From assembly GCA_035574175.1 (NCBI GenBank), contig DATLZB010000109.1:1-64000 (forward strand): 64,000 nucleotides of DNA. Direction: 5' to 3'. The notes under the pieces are model-generated. The model saw nothing but the letters and a program-made list of their open reading frames with translations, was not told the origin of the DNA and searched no databases. The position numbers and the translations under genes are program-made. This stretch comes from DATLZB01 sp035574175. Lineage in GTDB: Bacteria > Pseudomonadota > Alphaproteobacteria > Rhizobiales > Hyphomicrobiaceae. Shown piece after piece: positions 7,939 through 16,461 of this stretch (positions are counted from its first letter, which is position 1; every line of letters begins with the position of its first letter).

Positions 7939-9111
7939 TTGCAGTCGGCAATCTCAGAGCTCTCCTCAGGTTGGCTCTCTTCGATCGAGGAGGTGATCGA
8001 GGACGCCAGACAAGGGCGCATGTTCATCTTGGTCGACGATGAGTCGCGTGAGAACGAGGGCGACCTTGTGATCCCTGCCGAGAAGGCGACGCCCGAGGCC
8101 GTCAACTTCATGGCCAAGCACGGGCGCGGGCTGATCTGCCTTGCGCTCACGGCGGAGCGGGTGGCGGAGCTCGACCTGCACCCGATGTCGCCGCGCAACC
8201 AGACGCGCCACCAGACGGCGTTTACCGTCTCCATCGAGGCCCGTGAGGGCGTCACCACGGGCATCTCGGCGGCCGATCGCGCCCGCACCATCGCGGTCGC
8301 CATCGATCCCACCAAGGGCAAGCACGACATCGTGTCGCCCGGACACGTGTTCCCGCTCGTCGCGCAACCGGGGGGCGTGCTGGTGCGGGCCGGCCATACG
8401 GAGGCGGCGGTCGATGTTGCACGGTTGGCCGGGCTCTACCCGGCCGGTGTCGTCTGCGAGATCATGAACGACGACGGCAGCATGGCGCGCATGCCGGATC
8501 TGGTGCGCTTCGCCCAGCTGCACGGGCTCAAGATCGCCACCATCGGCGATCTTATTGCCTATCGCCGGCGCACCGAGAAGCTGGTCGAGGTGGTGGCCGA
8601 GTCGACGCTGTCCAGCCGCTTCGGCGGCGAGTTCAAGGTGCGGATCTACGCCACCAAGGTCGGCTACACGGAACATATCGCGCTGGTGCGCGGCGACATC
8701 TCGGGCGAGGAGCCTGTGCTCGTGCGCATGCACCAGCTCGACATCCTCGCCGACGCGCTCGGCGACAATCGCGTGGGCCAGTCGTTCGGTGGCGAGGCAC
8801 GTGCCCGGGGGCACGAGCTCGAGGCTTCGATGCGGTTGATCGCCGAGCGCAACCGCGGCGTCATCGTCGTCATCCGCGACCCCTCGCCGACGAGCGTGAG
8901 CCGCTCGGTGCAGGAGCGGGAGGGAAGGGCCAGGCAGAAGCCCATCGCGGAGCTGCGCCAGTACGGCATCGGCGCCCAGATCCTGCTCGATATCGGCGTC
9001 AGAAAGATGATCCTGCTGTCCAACACGCAGCGCACCATCGTCGGACTTGACGGATACGGCCTGACGCTCGTCGGGCAGCAGCCAGTTCCGAGACCGGCCG
9101 ACCCTAGATGA
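7939..9111 (+). CDS. ribB: 3,4-dihydroxy-2-butanone 4-phosphate synthase with degenerate GTP cyclohydrolase II-like domain (RibBX type)
   Basis: The protein is 390 residues. The N-terminal half is RibB, which makes the four-carbon riboflavin precursor from ribulose 5-phosphate. It has the acidic metal-binding motif DDESRENEGDL and TGISAADRA. The C-terminal half aligns with GTP cyclohydrolase II (YGIGAQILLDIGVRKM and the final GLDGYGL are intact). However, the three zinc cysteines of the GDVFGSxRCDCG region are absent (LGDNRVGQSFGG instead), and the RQEGRGIGL motif reads RDPSPTSVS. That half should therefore not be an active cyclohydrolase. TTG 7939, preceded by GAGG at 7929-7932, is the best start. 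No ATG is in frame upstream. I saw no FMN riboswitch in the leader. Confidence 0.9.
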   Translation: MQSAISELSSGWLSSIEEVIEDARQGRMFILVDDESRENEGDLVIPAEKATPEAVNFMAKHGRGLICLALTAERVAELDLHPMSPRNQTRHQTAFTVSIEAREGVTTGISAADRARTIAVAIDPTKGKHDIVSPGHVFPLVAQPGGVLVRAGHTEAAVDVARLAGLYPAGVVCEIMNDDGSMARMPDLVRFAQLHGLKIATIGDLIAYRRRTEKLVEVVAESTLSSRFGGEFKVRIYATKVGYTEHIALVRGDISGEEPVLVRMHQLDILADALGDNRVGQSFGGEARARGHELEASMRLIAERNRGVIVVIRDPSPTSVSRSVQEREGRARQKPIAELRQYGIGAQILLDIGVRKMILLSNTQRTIVGLDGYGLTLVGQQPVPRPADPR

Positions 9112-9142
9112 GCACCAGCCACGATCGGGGACAGACAACTGA

Positions 9143-9928
9143 ATGTACGATGGGAAAGAGCGCGAGGTGCGCGTATCGATCGGTGGAGTCGAGATCGCGT
9201 TCGAACGGCGGGGAAAGGGTAGTCCGCTGCTGCTGCTCTATGGCGAGGAGGCCCTGGAGCTCGAGGCTCCCGCAGTCGAGGAACTAGCGCGGGGCTACGA
9301 GCTGATCATTCCCTCGCCGCCGGGGTTCGGCACCTCGGAGCGGCCGGATTGGATCACCAGCCCGGACGACATCGCCTACCTCTACCTCGATCTCGCCGAG
9401 CGGCTCGGGCTGAACAAAGTGCCGGTCGTGGCCTTTTCCTTCGGGGGCTGGATCGCGGCTGAGATGGCGACAAAGGACTGCTCCTTCATCTCGAAGCTGG
9501 TTCTGGTCTCTCCCTACGGCATCAAGGTCGGCGGGCCGTTCGACCGCGATATCCAGGACATCTGGCTCTTACACCCCGACAAGGTCATGGGCCTCAAGTG
9601 GTTCGACAAAGCCAAGGGCAAGCGGGACTACGCCTCCATGCCCGATGACAAACTCATCATTATCGCTCGCAACAACGAGAGCTTCGCCCGCTTCGCCTGG
9701 GAGCCCTACATGCATAACCCGAAGCTCAAGCATCGTCTTGGGCGCATCAAGGCGCCGACGCTGCTGGTGTGGGGCGAGAACGACGGGATCGTCACGACCG
9801 ACTATGGGCGAGCCTATCAGGCGCTGATTCCCGGTGCGCGTCTTGCCGTCATTGCCGAGGCCGGCCACTACCCTCACATCGAGCAGCCGGAGGCCTTCAT
9901 GCGGCAGGTCAAAAGCTTTCTCGGCTAG
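9143..9928 (+). CDS. Alpha/beta hydrolase
   Basis: This 261-residue alpha/beta-fold hydrolase has the nucleophile elbow AFSFGGW with Ser near residue 100, the acid in WGENDG, and the catalytic His in AEAGHYPH near the C-terminus. The fold family includes meta-cleavage-product hydrolases and amide or ester hydrolases. The gene precedes the flavin monooxygenase by 28 bases on the same strand, so it probably acts on a product of that oxygenase. The substrate is unknown. No strong ribosome binding site is visible before ATG 9143. Confidence 0.88.
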   Translation: MYDGKEREVRVSIGGVEIAFERRGKGSPLLLLYGEEALELEAPAVEELARGYELIIPSPPGFGTSERPDWITSPDDIAYLYLDLAERLGLNKVPVVAFSFGGWIAAEMATKDCSFISKLVLVSPYGIKVGGPFDRDIQDIWLLHPDKVMGLKWFDKAKGKRDYASMPDDKLIIIARNNESFARFAWEPYMHNPKLKHRLGRIKAPTLLVWGENDGIVTTDYGRAYQALIPGARLAVIAEAGHYPHIEQPEAFMRQVKSFLG

Positions 9929-9956
9929 TACAGCGGGCACAAGGAGCCGACCCCAA

Positions 9957-11129
9957 ATGGAAGCCTGGCACTTCACCGAAATGCCCTATCCGTATCTGCC
10001 GCCGCTCGACACGCTTTCCACCATGCGCGTATCGCTACCAAGCCGACACTTTGATCCGAAGGTCGGGGCCGATCTCTACAACCGGTATTTCGACGAGCAC
10101 ATCATCGCCTCCGAGCTTGGCCTCAACATGCTGCTCAACGAGCACCATCAGACGGCGACCTGTCTCGACGTGGCGGCTCCCTTGAGCGCTGCCATCCTGG
10201 CACGGCAGACCAGCAAGGGGCGCATCTGCATCCTCGGCAATCCGATCGCCAACCGCGGCGATCCGATCCGTATCGCCGAAGAGATGGCGATGATCGATTG
10301 CTTGTCGCGGGGGCGCCTCGATGTCGGCTTCGTGCGCGGCGTGCCCTACGAGATCTTCGCGGCCAACACCAACCCGACACAGACGGTGGAGCGGCTGTGG
10401 GAGGGCATCGACCTCATCGTCAAGGCGTGGACCACGACCGACGGACCGTTCAACTTCGAGGGGCGCTTCACACACAAGCGTGCCGTCAACCTGTGGCCGC
10501 GCCCCTATCAGGTGCCACACCCGGCGATCTGGATCACGGGCTCAAGCGACCTCGACAACATCAAGAAGGCGGCGGCGCGCGGTTATGTATTCGCCACCTT
10601 CCTGCAACCTTATGAAAAGGTGCGCTGGATGTTCGAAGGCTACCGCAGCGCCTTCGTCGATTGCGGACTGCCGGGTGGCGGCGGGACGGCCTACATGCCG
10701 CTCGTCTACACGGGGGATACGACGGCCGAGGCGGAAGCCGGCGCGCGCGAGCTGATGTGGTACCTCAATGCCAAGTCCGAGCCGCAGTTCCGCAATCCGC
10801 CGGGCTACGTGCCGGTCGCCACCAACGTGCTGGCGCTCAAGGGCAAGTTCTCCGGCCGCACCGAGGCCATGCGCGCCCAGAACCTCGACTTTCTGAAAGA
10901 GCAGGGGGTGCTGATCTACGGCACGCCCGACGATGTGGCCCGGCAGATCAAGCGCTTCTACGATTTGGTCGGCGGCTTCGATCACATCCTGATGATGCAG
11001 CAAGCGGGCTTTCTCGATCACAAGCGGACGGTAAAAAGCATGACGCTGTTTGCCAGGGAGGTCTATCCGCAGATCCGCGGGCTGCCGCGCACCAGGCCGG
11101 TTGAGGTAAAAAGGGCGGCGGAGGCATGA
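9957..11129 (+). CDS. LLM class flavin-dependent monooxygenase
   Basis: This 390-residue protein belongs to the bacterial luciferase-like monooxygenase superfamily. These enzymes use reduced flavin supplied by a partner reductase to insert oxygen. Family hallmarks include the N-terminal SELGLNMLLNEHHQTATC stretch, the LSRGRLDVGFVRG segment and the PAIWITGSSD segment. ATG 9957 has AAGGAG at 9941-9946. The longer frame from 9834 only reads through the preceding gene. The next hydrolase starts inside its stop codon (ATGA). A flavin reductase gene of the matching type lies 1.6 kb downstream on the opposite strand, consistent with a two-component system. Confidence 0.9.
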   Translation: MEAWHFTEMPYPYLPPLDTLSTMRVSLPSRHFDPKVGADLYNRYFDEHIIASELGLNMLLNEHHQTATCLDVAAPLSAAILARQTSKGRICILGNPIANRGDPIRIAEEMAMIDCLSRGRLDVGFVRGVPYEIFAANTNPTQTVERLWEGIDLIVKAWTTTDGPFNFEGRFTHKRAVNLWPRPYQVPHPAIWITGSSDLDNIKKAAARGYVFATFLQPYEKVRWMFEGYRSAFVDCGLPGGGGTAYMPLVYTGDTTAEAEAGARELMWYLNAKSEPQFRNPPGYVPVATNVLALKGKFSGRTEAMRAQNLDFLKEQGVLIYGTPDDVARQIKRFYDLVGGFDHILMMQQAGFLDHKRTVKSMTLFAREVYPQIRGLPRTRPVEVKRAAEA

Positions 11130-11959
11130 GGGAAGGAAGCTTCGTTGCGATCGACGGCATCCGGACCCACTACCTCGAGGCGGGCCGCGAGCATCGAGGC
11201 AAGCGGCCGAGCCTGCTCTTGCTTCACTCGGCGGAATACGGCGGCGCGGCGGAGTTCAGCTGGGAGTACAACCTGGAGGCGCTCGGCTGCCACCACCATG
11301 TGCTGGCGCCCGATCATCTTGGCTTTGGCCTCACCGACAAGGTGTTCGACTTCTGCGGCCAGTTCAACCGCCGCATTTCCCACATCCGCCGCTTCCTTGA
11401 GGTGATGGAAACCGGCCCGGTCAACGTCATCGCCAGCTCCATGTCGGGCGGCATGGCGCTTGCCGTCGCGGCCCGCAAAGCGTCAGACTGGCCGATCGTC
11501 AAGCTCGTCGTCTCATCCGGGGGAGGCGAGGCGCCCGACAACGCGGCGCGGAAGATCCTCAACAGTTACGACGGCACGCGCGAGCACATGCGCCGAATCC
11601 TGGGCGTGATGTTCCTTGACAAGAAGTGGGCGCACGATGGGGCTTACGTGGAGCGGCGCTGGGAGATGTCGCGGTTGCCGGGGGCCTGGGAGGCGACCAC
11701 GGCAGCCCGGTTCAAGGCGCCGTTCCGAGAGGCCGGCGCCACCAAGGAGCGTGACGTCATCGACTACGCCGCCATCCGCGTGCCGGTGCTGGTGTTCGCC
11801 GGTCGCCACGATCCGTTGCGCAAGCCCGGTCACTGGCAGGATTTCGTGCCGCGAATACCGAACGCTCAGCTCCACATCTTCGAACGAGCGGCCCACATGG
11901 GCCACATCGAGTGTGCAGAGGAGTTCAACGCACGGGTGCTCGCGTTCCTGGGTGAATAG
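11126..11959 (+). CDS. Alpha/beta hydrolase
   Basis: This second alpha/beta hydrolase (277 residues) overlaps the monooxygenase stop by four bases, so translation is probably coupled. The nucleophile elbow is ASSMSGGMA (Ser near residue 102), the acid is in AGRHDPL, and the His is in AAHMGHI near the end. It is not a close copy of the hydrolase at 9143, so the two probably hydrolyse different intermediates. No signal peptide is present, so it is cytosolic. Confidence 0.88.
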   Translation: MREGSFVAIDGIRTHYLEAGREHRGKRPSLLLLHSAEYGGAAEFSWEYNLEALGCHHHVLAPDHLGFGLTDKVFDFCGQFNRRISHIRRFLEVMETGPVNVIASSMSGGMALAVAARKASDWPIVKLVVSSGGGEAPDNAARKILNSYDGTREHMRRILGVMFLDKKWAHDGAYVERRWEMSRLPGAWEATTAARFKAPFREAGATKERDVIDYAAIRVPVLVFAGRHDPLRKPGHWQDFVPRIPNAQLHIFERAAHMGHIECAEEFNARVLAFLGE

Positions 11960-12039
11960 GCAAGCTCCGCTCCTGCGGCGGGACGCCCTCTCCAAGCGCG
12001 TTCAGGCGGACGGAGGATACAGCCCGGCAATCAGGCTCG

Positions 12040-12732
12040 CTATGCCCGCTGCTCGGCGGCCCCACTCTCGGCGAGCAGCGCCCCGAGCTCGCTGAGCGAG
12101 ACGACCGCGGCGTACTTGGTCAGGTCGAACAGGTTGGTCGCATGGGCAAATGCCGACCGGTCAAAGCAGCAGTCGTCGACGACAAGGGTGTTGAAGCCGT
12201 GCGAGGCGGCATCGACGGCGGTCGCCCGCACGCAGCCCGAGGTGGAAACGCCGCAGACGACGACAGTGTCGATCCCTTGCCGCACGAGGTAGGCCAAGAG
12301 CGGGGTCTGGAAGAAAGCGCTCGCCTTGGTCTTCTCCAGCACCCACTCGCCGTCGCGCGGCGCGATTGCCGCGGGAAACTCGCTGAAGCGGGCAGCGTTC
12401 CTTGGAACGCCGCGCTTCGACCTCGTCGATTTGCCGGTGAACGGCACATCCTTCAGATCGCTGCGCGTGAAGACGACTGGCAGGCGGCGGTCGCGGAAGA
12501 GCCCGATCAAGGCGGCAATGCGCGGCATCGTTTCCCACGAGACCGGGCCGCAGGCCGGCTGGAATTCGGCAATGGCCTCATCCAGGGTCAGACCTTCAGA
12601 GCCGGTGAAGCCGTAGGTGACGTCGACGACGATCAGGGCCGGCCGTGCGCCAAGGCTCGCGCCATCGGCAAAGCCGATCTTCTCATATAGGGCCAGCTCC
12701 GACCGCGGGATCAGCTTCATCCATTCCTTCAT
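12040..12732 (-). CDS. Isochorismatase-family cysteine hydrolase
   Basis: This 230-residue protein belongs to the isochorismatase-like family, which includes N-carbamoylsarcosine amidase, maleamate amidase and the ureidoacrylate hydrolase RutB. The Asp-Lys-Cys triad is visible: VVDVTYGF (Asp near residue 37), EKTKASAFF (Lys), and GVSTSGCVRATAVDA (Cys). Amide or ureide hydrolysis is therefore more likely than isochorismate cleavage. Its ATG overlaps the flavin reductase stop (ATGA at 12729-12732). It faces the monooxygenase operon tail to tail. Confidence 0.9.
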   Translation of the reverse strand: MKEWMKLIPRSELALYEKIGFADGASLGARPALIVVDVTYGFTGSEGLTLDEAIAEFQPACGPVSWETMPRIAALIGLFRDRRLPVVFTRSDLKDVPFTGKSTRSKRGVPRNAARFSEFPAAIAPRDGEWVLEKTKASAFFQTPLLAYLVRQGIDTVVVCGVSTSGCVRATAVDAASHGFNTLVVDDCCFDRSAFAHATNLFDLTKYAAVVSLSELGALLAESGAAEQRA

Positions 12733-13298
12733 GAGGTCTCCTCGAGCGGCTCCGTGCGGCTACGGCGGGCTCCGGCCGGCATTTTGCCACCCGGCTCTGG
12801 CAGCACGGCCGCATCCGCGGCGTAGCAGCCGTTCTGATAGAGTAGCGGGGCGACGTCACTGCGCATGCGCACGTCGACGACACGACCAATGAAGATCGTG
12901 TGCGACCCATACTCGACCATCTTGTCCTTGATGCAGAATACGTTGGCCTGGGCATCGGCGAGATAGGGCGCGGACGCGGCGTCCATCCGCCAGTCGCCGC
13001 AAGCAAAGCGGTCGGCGCTCGAGAGCGGGCTCGCAAAGAGCCGCGAGGTTTGCAAATTGTCCACGTGCAGCAGGTTCACACAGAACCGCTCGCCCGCCAC
13101 GAGATGATTGTGAAGGCGGCTGTCTCGGTTAATGCACACCAGCATCGAGGGCGGGTCCATGCTCACCGATGTGACGGCCGTCGCCGTGGTGCCGTGCCGT
13201 TCTCCGTTGCTCCACACGGTCACGATGCTGACGGTGCTGGCGAAGCGGCGCATGGCGTCGCGGAACGCGCTCGCTACCGCTCGCGCCTGCCCATCCAT
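12729..13298 (-). CDS. Flavin reductase family protein
   Basis: This 189-residue FMN-binding split-barrel reductase resembles HpaC and RutF. It has the typical MRRFASTVSIVTV opening, GTTATAVTSVSMDPPSMLVC in the flavin-binding region, and ERFCVNLL. These proteins reduce flavin with NAD(P)H for a separate monooxygenase, so the luciferase-like enzyme at 9957-11129 is the obvious partner. It is the first gene of a two-gene unit with the isochorismatase-type hydrolase. The C-terminal tail beyond residue 165 is basic and proline-rich and is probably not part of the fold. Confidence 0.9.
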   Translation of the reverse strand: MDGQARAVASAFRDAMRRFASTVSIVTVWSNGERHGTTATAVTSVSMDPPSMLVCINRDSRLHNHLVAGERFCVNLLHVDNLQTSRLFASPLSSADRFACGDWRMDAASAPYLADAQANVFCIKDKMVEYGSHTIFIGRVVDVRMRSDVAPLLYQNGCYAADAAVLPEPGGKMPAGARRSRTEPLEETS

Positions 13299-13457
13299 CG
13301 CAGCTCCCTTTCGGAATGACGAGATGAGCGATCCTAACGCGCTCGCAGGGTGAGATCAAAGCCGCGGCCGGCGACAAGGAGGCCGTTGACAGCAGGGGGC
13401 AGTGGTCGCCATGAATGGCGCCGGTCGGCCCACGGCCAGCGCAACTGGAGGAGCCTG

Positions 13458-14516
13458 ATGACGTTTGCCCGCGTTCGCAAGACTAAGACCGCCGCCACCA
13501 TTGGTGTTGTCGCGCTCGTGACAGGGGTCACGTCGATCGATCCGGCTGAAGCCCAGTCTGCGGAGGAGTTCTACAAGGGCAAGACCATCGAGCTCGTCAT
13601 CGGCTATTCTCCGGGCGGCGGTTACGACACCTATGCCCGTCTGATCGCGCGCCATCTCGGCAACCACATTCCCGGGAAGCCGTCGATCGTGCCGAAGAAC
13701 ATGCCGGGCGCGGGCAGCCGCGCTGCGGCGCAGTATGTCTACAACGTTGCACCCAAGGACGGCACCGTGCTCGCCACCGTCGACCAGTCGATGGCGGTGC
13801 AGCAGGCGATGGGTGATCCGTCGATCAAGTTCGATACCAACAAGTTCATCTACATCGGCAATCCGGCTTCTGAGAACAATACCATCGTGACTTGGCACAC
13901 GAGTGGCATCAAGACCATCGAGGACGCCAAGAAGCAGGAGGTGCCGATGGGCTCGACGGGGTCCAACACTTCCTCGCAGTATGTTCTCGCGCTCAACGCG
14001 CTCGCCGGCACCAAATTCAAGGTGATCGCCGGCTATCCGGGCGGTAACGACATCAATCTCGCCATGGAGAAGGGCGAGGTGGCCGGGCGTGGCAGCAACT
14101 CGTGGGGATCGTGGAAGGCGACGCGGCCGCAGTGGCTCGCGGAAAAGAAGATCAACATCCTGGCTCAGGTCGGCCTCAAGAAGACGGCCGACCTGCCCGA
14201 TGTGCCGCTGCTCATGGATCTGGTGTCGAGCGAGGAGGACCGAGCGGCCATGCGCCTGCTGTCGTCGCCGACCACGATCGGGCGGCCGATCTTTACGACG
14301 CCCGGCGTGCCAGAGGAGCGGGTGAAGGCGCTGCGCGCCGCCTTCGACCAGATGATCAAGGACCCGGCTTTTCTCGAGGAGGCCAACAAGCTCAAGCTCG
14401 ATATCGACCCGGTTTCGGGCGAGGAGCTGCAGCGCATCGTCGCCGACATCGTCGCCACGCCGAAGCCCATCGCGGAGCGGCTGCTCAAGGCCATCGGCGG
14501 ATTCGAGAAGCCTTAG
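13458..14516 (+). CDS. Tripartite tricarboxylate transporter substrate-binding protein (TctC/Bug family)
   Basis: This 352-residue periplasmic binding protein has a signal peptide (about residues 1-30, ending PAEAQ). It is followed by the family hallmarks ELVIGYSPGGGYDTYARLIA and NMPGAGSRAAAQYVY. Bug-type proteins bind carboxylates or small aromatic acids. GGAGG at 13447-13451 lies before ATG 13458. No TctA or TctB membrane genes are nearby, so it is an orphan receptor or works with a transporter elsewhere. Its place between the monooxygenase set and the FAH/DapA-like pair suggests it collects the pathway substrate. Confidence 0.9.
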   Translation: MTFARVRKTKTAATIGVVALVTGVTSIDPAEAQSAEEFYKGKTIELVIGYSPGGGYDTYARLIARHLGNHIPGKPSIVPKNMPGAGSRAAAQYVYNVAPKDGTVLATVDQSMAVQQAMGDPSIKFDTNKFIYIGNPASENNTIVTWHTSGIKTIEDAKKQEVPMGSTGSNTSSQYVLALNALAGTKFKVIAGYPGGNDINLAMEKGEVAGRGSNSWGSWKATRPQWLAEKKINILAQVGLKKTADLPDVPLLMDLVSSEEDRAAMRLLSSPTTIGRPIFTTPGVPEERVKALRAAFDQMIKDPAFLEEANKLKLDIDPVSGEELQRIVADIVATPKPIAERLLKAIGGFEKP

Positions 14517-14539
14517 GCCGTCCGCGAGGCCTTTTGAGC

Positions 14540-15394
14540 TTAGGTCTCGTCGACCACGCCGTTGCGCAAGGTGCCGATCTCCGGCACCTCGATCTCGAGC
14601 ACGTCGCCGGGCTTCAGCCACTTCGGCGGGTCGGAATGGCTGCCTGCGCCGGTGGGCGTGCCGGTCAGGATGTGATCGCCGGGCTTCAAGGTGGTGAACG
14701 TGGAGATGTAGTTGATGAGCCAAGCGAAGCCCCACATCAACCGGTCGGTGGTGTCGTCCTGGCGCAGCTCGCCGTTGACGCGGCAGGTCAGGTGCAGCGG
14801 CTTCCTCGGATCGAGCTGATCCGACGTCACGATCCACGGCCCCAGGCTGCCAGAGGCGTCAAAGTTCTTGCCCTGCGTGATGTTGAGGCTGCCGTGGCGC
14901 ACCCAGTCGCGCAACGTGCCCTCGTTGGCAAGGGTCAGTCCAGCGATGAAGTCAAAGGCGCGCTCCTGGGGAATGTGGCGGCCTTGCTTGCCGATCACGA
15001 TCACCACCTCGGCCTCGTAATCGAGCTTCTCGGAAACCTTGGGCCGGACCAGGGGCTGGCCGTGGCCGACGAAGGTGCCCGGAAAGCGCACGAAAAGATT
15101 GGGGTACTTGGAGGCTTGCCGGTTGTCCTTGTACTCGGCGTTGCGGTCCGGGTAGTTGATACCCACGCAAAGGAACTTTTCGGGCGCCGGAATGGGTGGC
15201 AGCAACTGAACTTGGTCGAGCTGGTAGTCCCGGTTACCGGCGGCGGCCGCCTTGGCCTCGCCCAGCGCTCCGGCGCGCAACAGATCGAGCAGGCTCGGAT
15301 ACTGCGGAAGCTTGCGGCCGAGGTCGATGATGCCGCCATCGGCGACAGCTCCGTAGCTGGTTCGGTCGTTGGCTTTGAAGGTCGCAAGACGCAT
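14540..15394 (-). CDS. Fumarylacetoacetate hydrolase family protein
   Basis: This 284-residue protein has the FAH fold. The catalytic and metal region is clear: CVGINYPDRNAEY, then KLDYEAEVVIVIGK with the metal-binding acids, then the C-terminal TGTPTGAGSHSDPP. Members hydrolyse or decarboxylate acylpyruvates and related ring-cleavage products (acylpyruvate hydrolases, 2-hydroxyhepta-diene-dioate isomerases, oxaloacetate decarboxylases). GAGG lies eight bases before ATG 15394. It follows the DapA-like gene by ten bases, so the two form one transcription unit. This supports a role late in a degradation pathway. Confidence 0.9.
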   Translation of the reverse strand: MRLATFKANDRTSYGAVADGGIIDLGRKLPQYPSLLDLLRAGALGEAKAAAAGNRDYQLDQVQLLPPIPAPEKFLCVGINYPDRNAEYKDNRQASKYPNLFVRFPGTFVGHGQPLVRPKVSEKLDYEAEVVIVIGKQGRHIPQERAFDFIAGLTLANEGTLRDWVRHGSLNITQGKNFDASGSLGPWIVTSDQLDPRKPLHLTCRVNGELRQDDTTDRLMWGFAWLINYISTFTTLKPGDHILTGTPTGAGSHSDPPKWLKPGDVLEIEVPEIGTLRNGVVDET

Positions 15395-15404
15395 GTTTTT
15401 TTCC

Positions 15405-16301
15405 TCAGATTAGCCCGGCGCGGGCGAGCACCGCGTCGAGGCGCTTCTCAAGTTCGGGCGTGGCCGGCACCAACGGGAGGCGATGCTCGTTGGCAGGGAT
15501 CAGACCAAGCCTCCTCATCATGTACTTCACCGGGATCGGGTTGGTGTCGAAGAATACGGCCCGATTGATCTCTTGCAACTTCTGGTGAAGGGTGCGGCCG
15601 GCAGCAAGATCGCCGCGCCAGACCGCTTCGCAAAGGTCGGCGAGCGCGCGGGGCGCCAGGTTGCCCACGGCGTTCATTAGCCCGCAGGCGCCGACCATCA
15701 TCATGGGAAACGACAGTTCCTCTAGGCCCACGAAAATCCTGAAGTCCTTTCCGATCGCCGTCAGGCAATCGCCCACGAAGGCGAGATCGGGAGCTGCGTG
15801 CTTCATGCCAATCAAGGTGCGCGACTTCTCATGCAGCTCCTTGAGCGTGTCAATGCTGACCGATACCGCAGTGCGTGCGGGGATGTGGTAGATCATCCAA
15901 GGCGTAGGCAGATCCCGAACCGCTGCGAGGAAGTACGCCACGAGGCCGCGCTGGGGCGGGCGGGTGTAATAGGGGGTGACGATCAACAGCGCATCGGCGC
16001 CTGCAGCGCAAGCATGCTCGCTGAGGGCGCGCGTTTCGGGAAGCGATTGCGAACCGGTGGCCGCGATCACAGGCAGGCGTCCTCTTGCGACCTCGACGGC
16101 GAGGCTGATCAGGCGGTTGCGTTCCTCCAGCGTGAGGGCGGCCGGCTCGGCGCTGGTGCCGTTAACGAGAATGCCGTGGGAGCCGGCGCTTACCTGCAGC
16201 TCGATCAAGCGGGCATAAGTGTCGTAGTCGACCGCGCCGTTGCGGAAGGGCGTGATGAGTGGCGGGATCGAACCTTTGATGCGATCGAGGGGCTGGGGCA
16301 T
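15405..16301 (-). CDS. Dihydrodipicolinate synthase (DapA)/N-acetylneuraminate lyase family protein
   Basis: This 298-residue class I aldolase-fold protein has the Schiff-base lysine in IGMKHAAPD (near residue 166) and the tyrosine in TPYYTRPP. The canonical GTTGE loop of true DapA reads GTSAE here. That departure, and the context, suggest a pyruvate-dependent lyase or dehydratase of a catabolic pathway rather than lysine biosynthesis. The genuine dapA is probably elsewhere in the genome. It is co-directional with the FAH-family gene and next to tRNA-His. Confidence 0.85.
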   Translation of the reverse strand: MPQPLDRIKGSIPPLITPFRNGAVDYDTYARLIELQVSAGSHGILVNGTSAEPAALTLEERNRLISLAVEVARGRLPVIAATGSQSLPETRALSEHACAAGADALLIVTPYYTRPPQRGLVAYFLAAVRDLPTPWMIYHIPARTAVSVSIDTLKELHEKSRTLIGMKHAAPDLAFVGDCLTAIGKDFRIFVGLEELSFPMMMVGACGLMNAVGNLAPRALADLCEAVWRGDLAAGRTLHQKLQEINRAVFFDTNPIPVKYMMRRLGLIPANEHRLPLVPATPELEKRLDAVLARAGLI

Positions 16302-16384
16302 GGAGTCGGATCAGGCGCTACAGCTAAAACTGCCTCGGGATCTCAATCATGCATCAGGCCAGCGCCGGAACGGTGTCATGCGAA

Positions 16385-16461
16385 TGGTACCGCCTCCTGG
16401 GATCGAACCAGGGACCCCCAGATCCACAATCTGGTGCTCTAACCAGCTGAGCTAAGGCGGC
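16385..16461 (-). tRNA. tRNA-His (anticodon GTG), CCA encoded
   Basis: The reverse strand reads as a complete cloverleaf. The acceptor begins GCCGCCT and ends AGGCGGT-A-CCA. The D arm has AGCTCAGCTGGTTAGAGC, the anticodon arm has CCAGATTGTGGATCTGG with anticodon GTG, and the T arm has CCTGGTTCGATCCCAGG. Position 1 pairs with position 72 as G-U and the discriminator is A73. No extra G-1 is needed opposite it. This is the arrangement described for alphaproteobacterial tRNA-His, unlike the G-1:C73 form of most bacteria. Confidence 0.95.

Noticed and set aside
8400..9111. Active GTP cyclohydrolase II in the riboflavin protein
   Set aside because: The zinc cysteines and the arginine/glycine catalytic motif are absent.
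9143..13298. Naming the monooxygenase cluster as the rut (pyrimidine) operon
   Set aside because: Family types are similar, but several rut components are missing, extra enzymes are present, and the gene order and strands differ.
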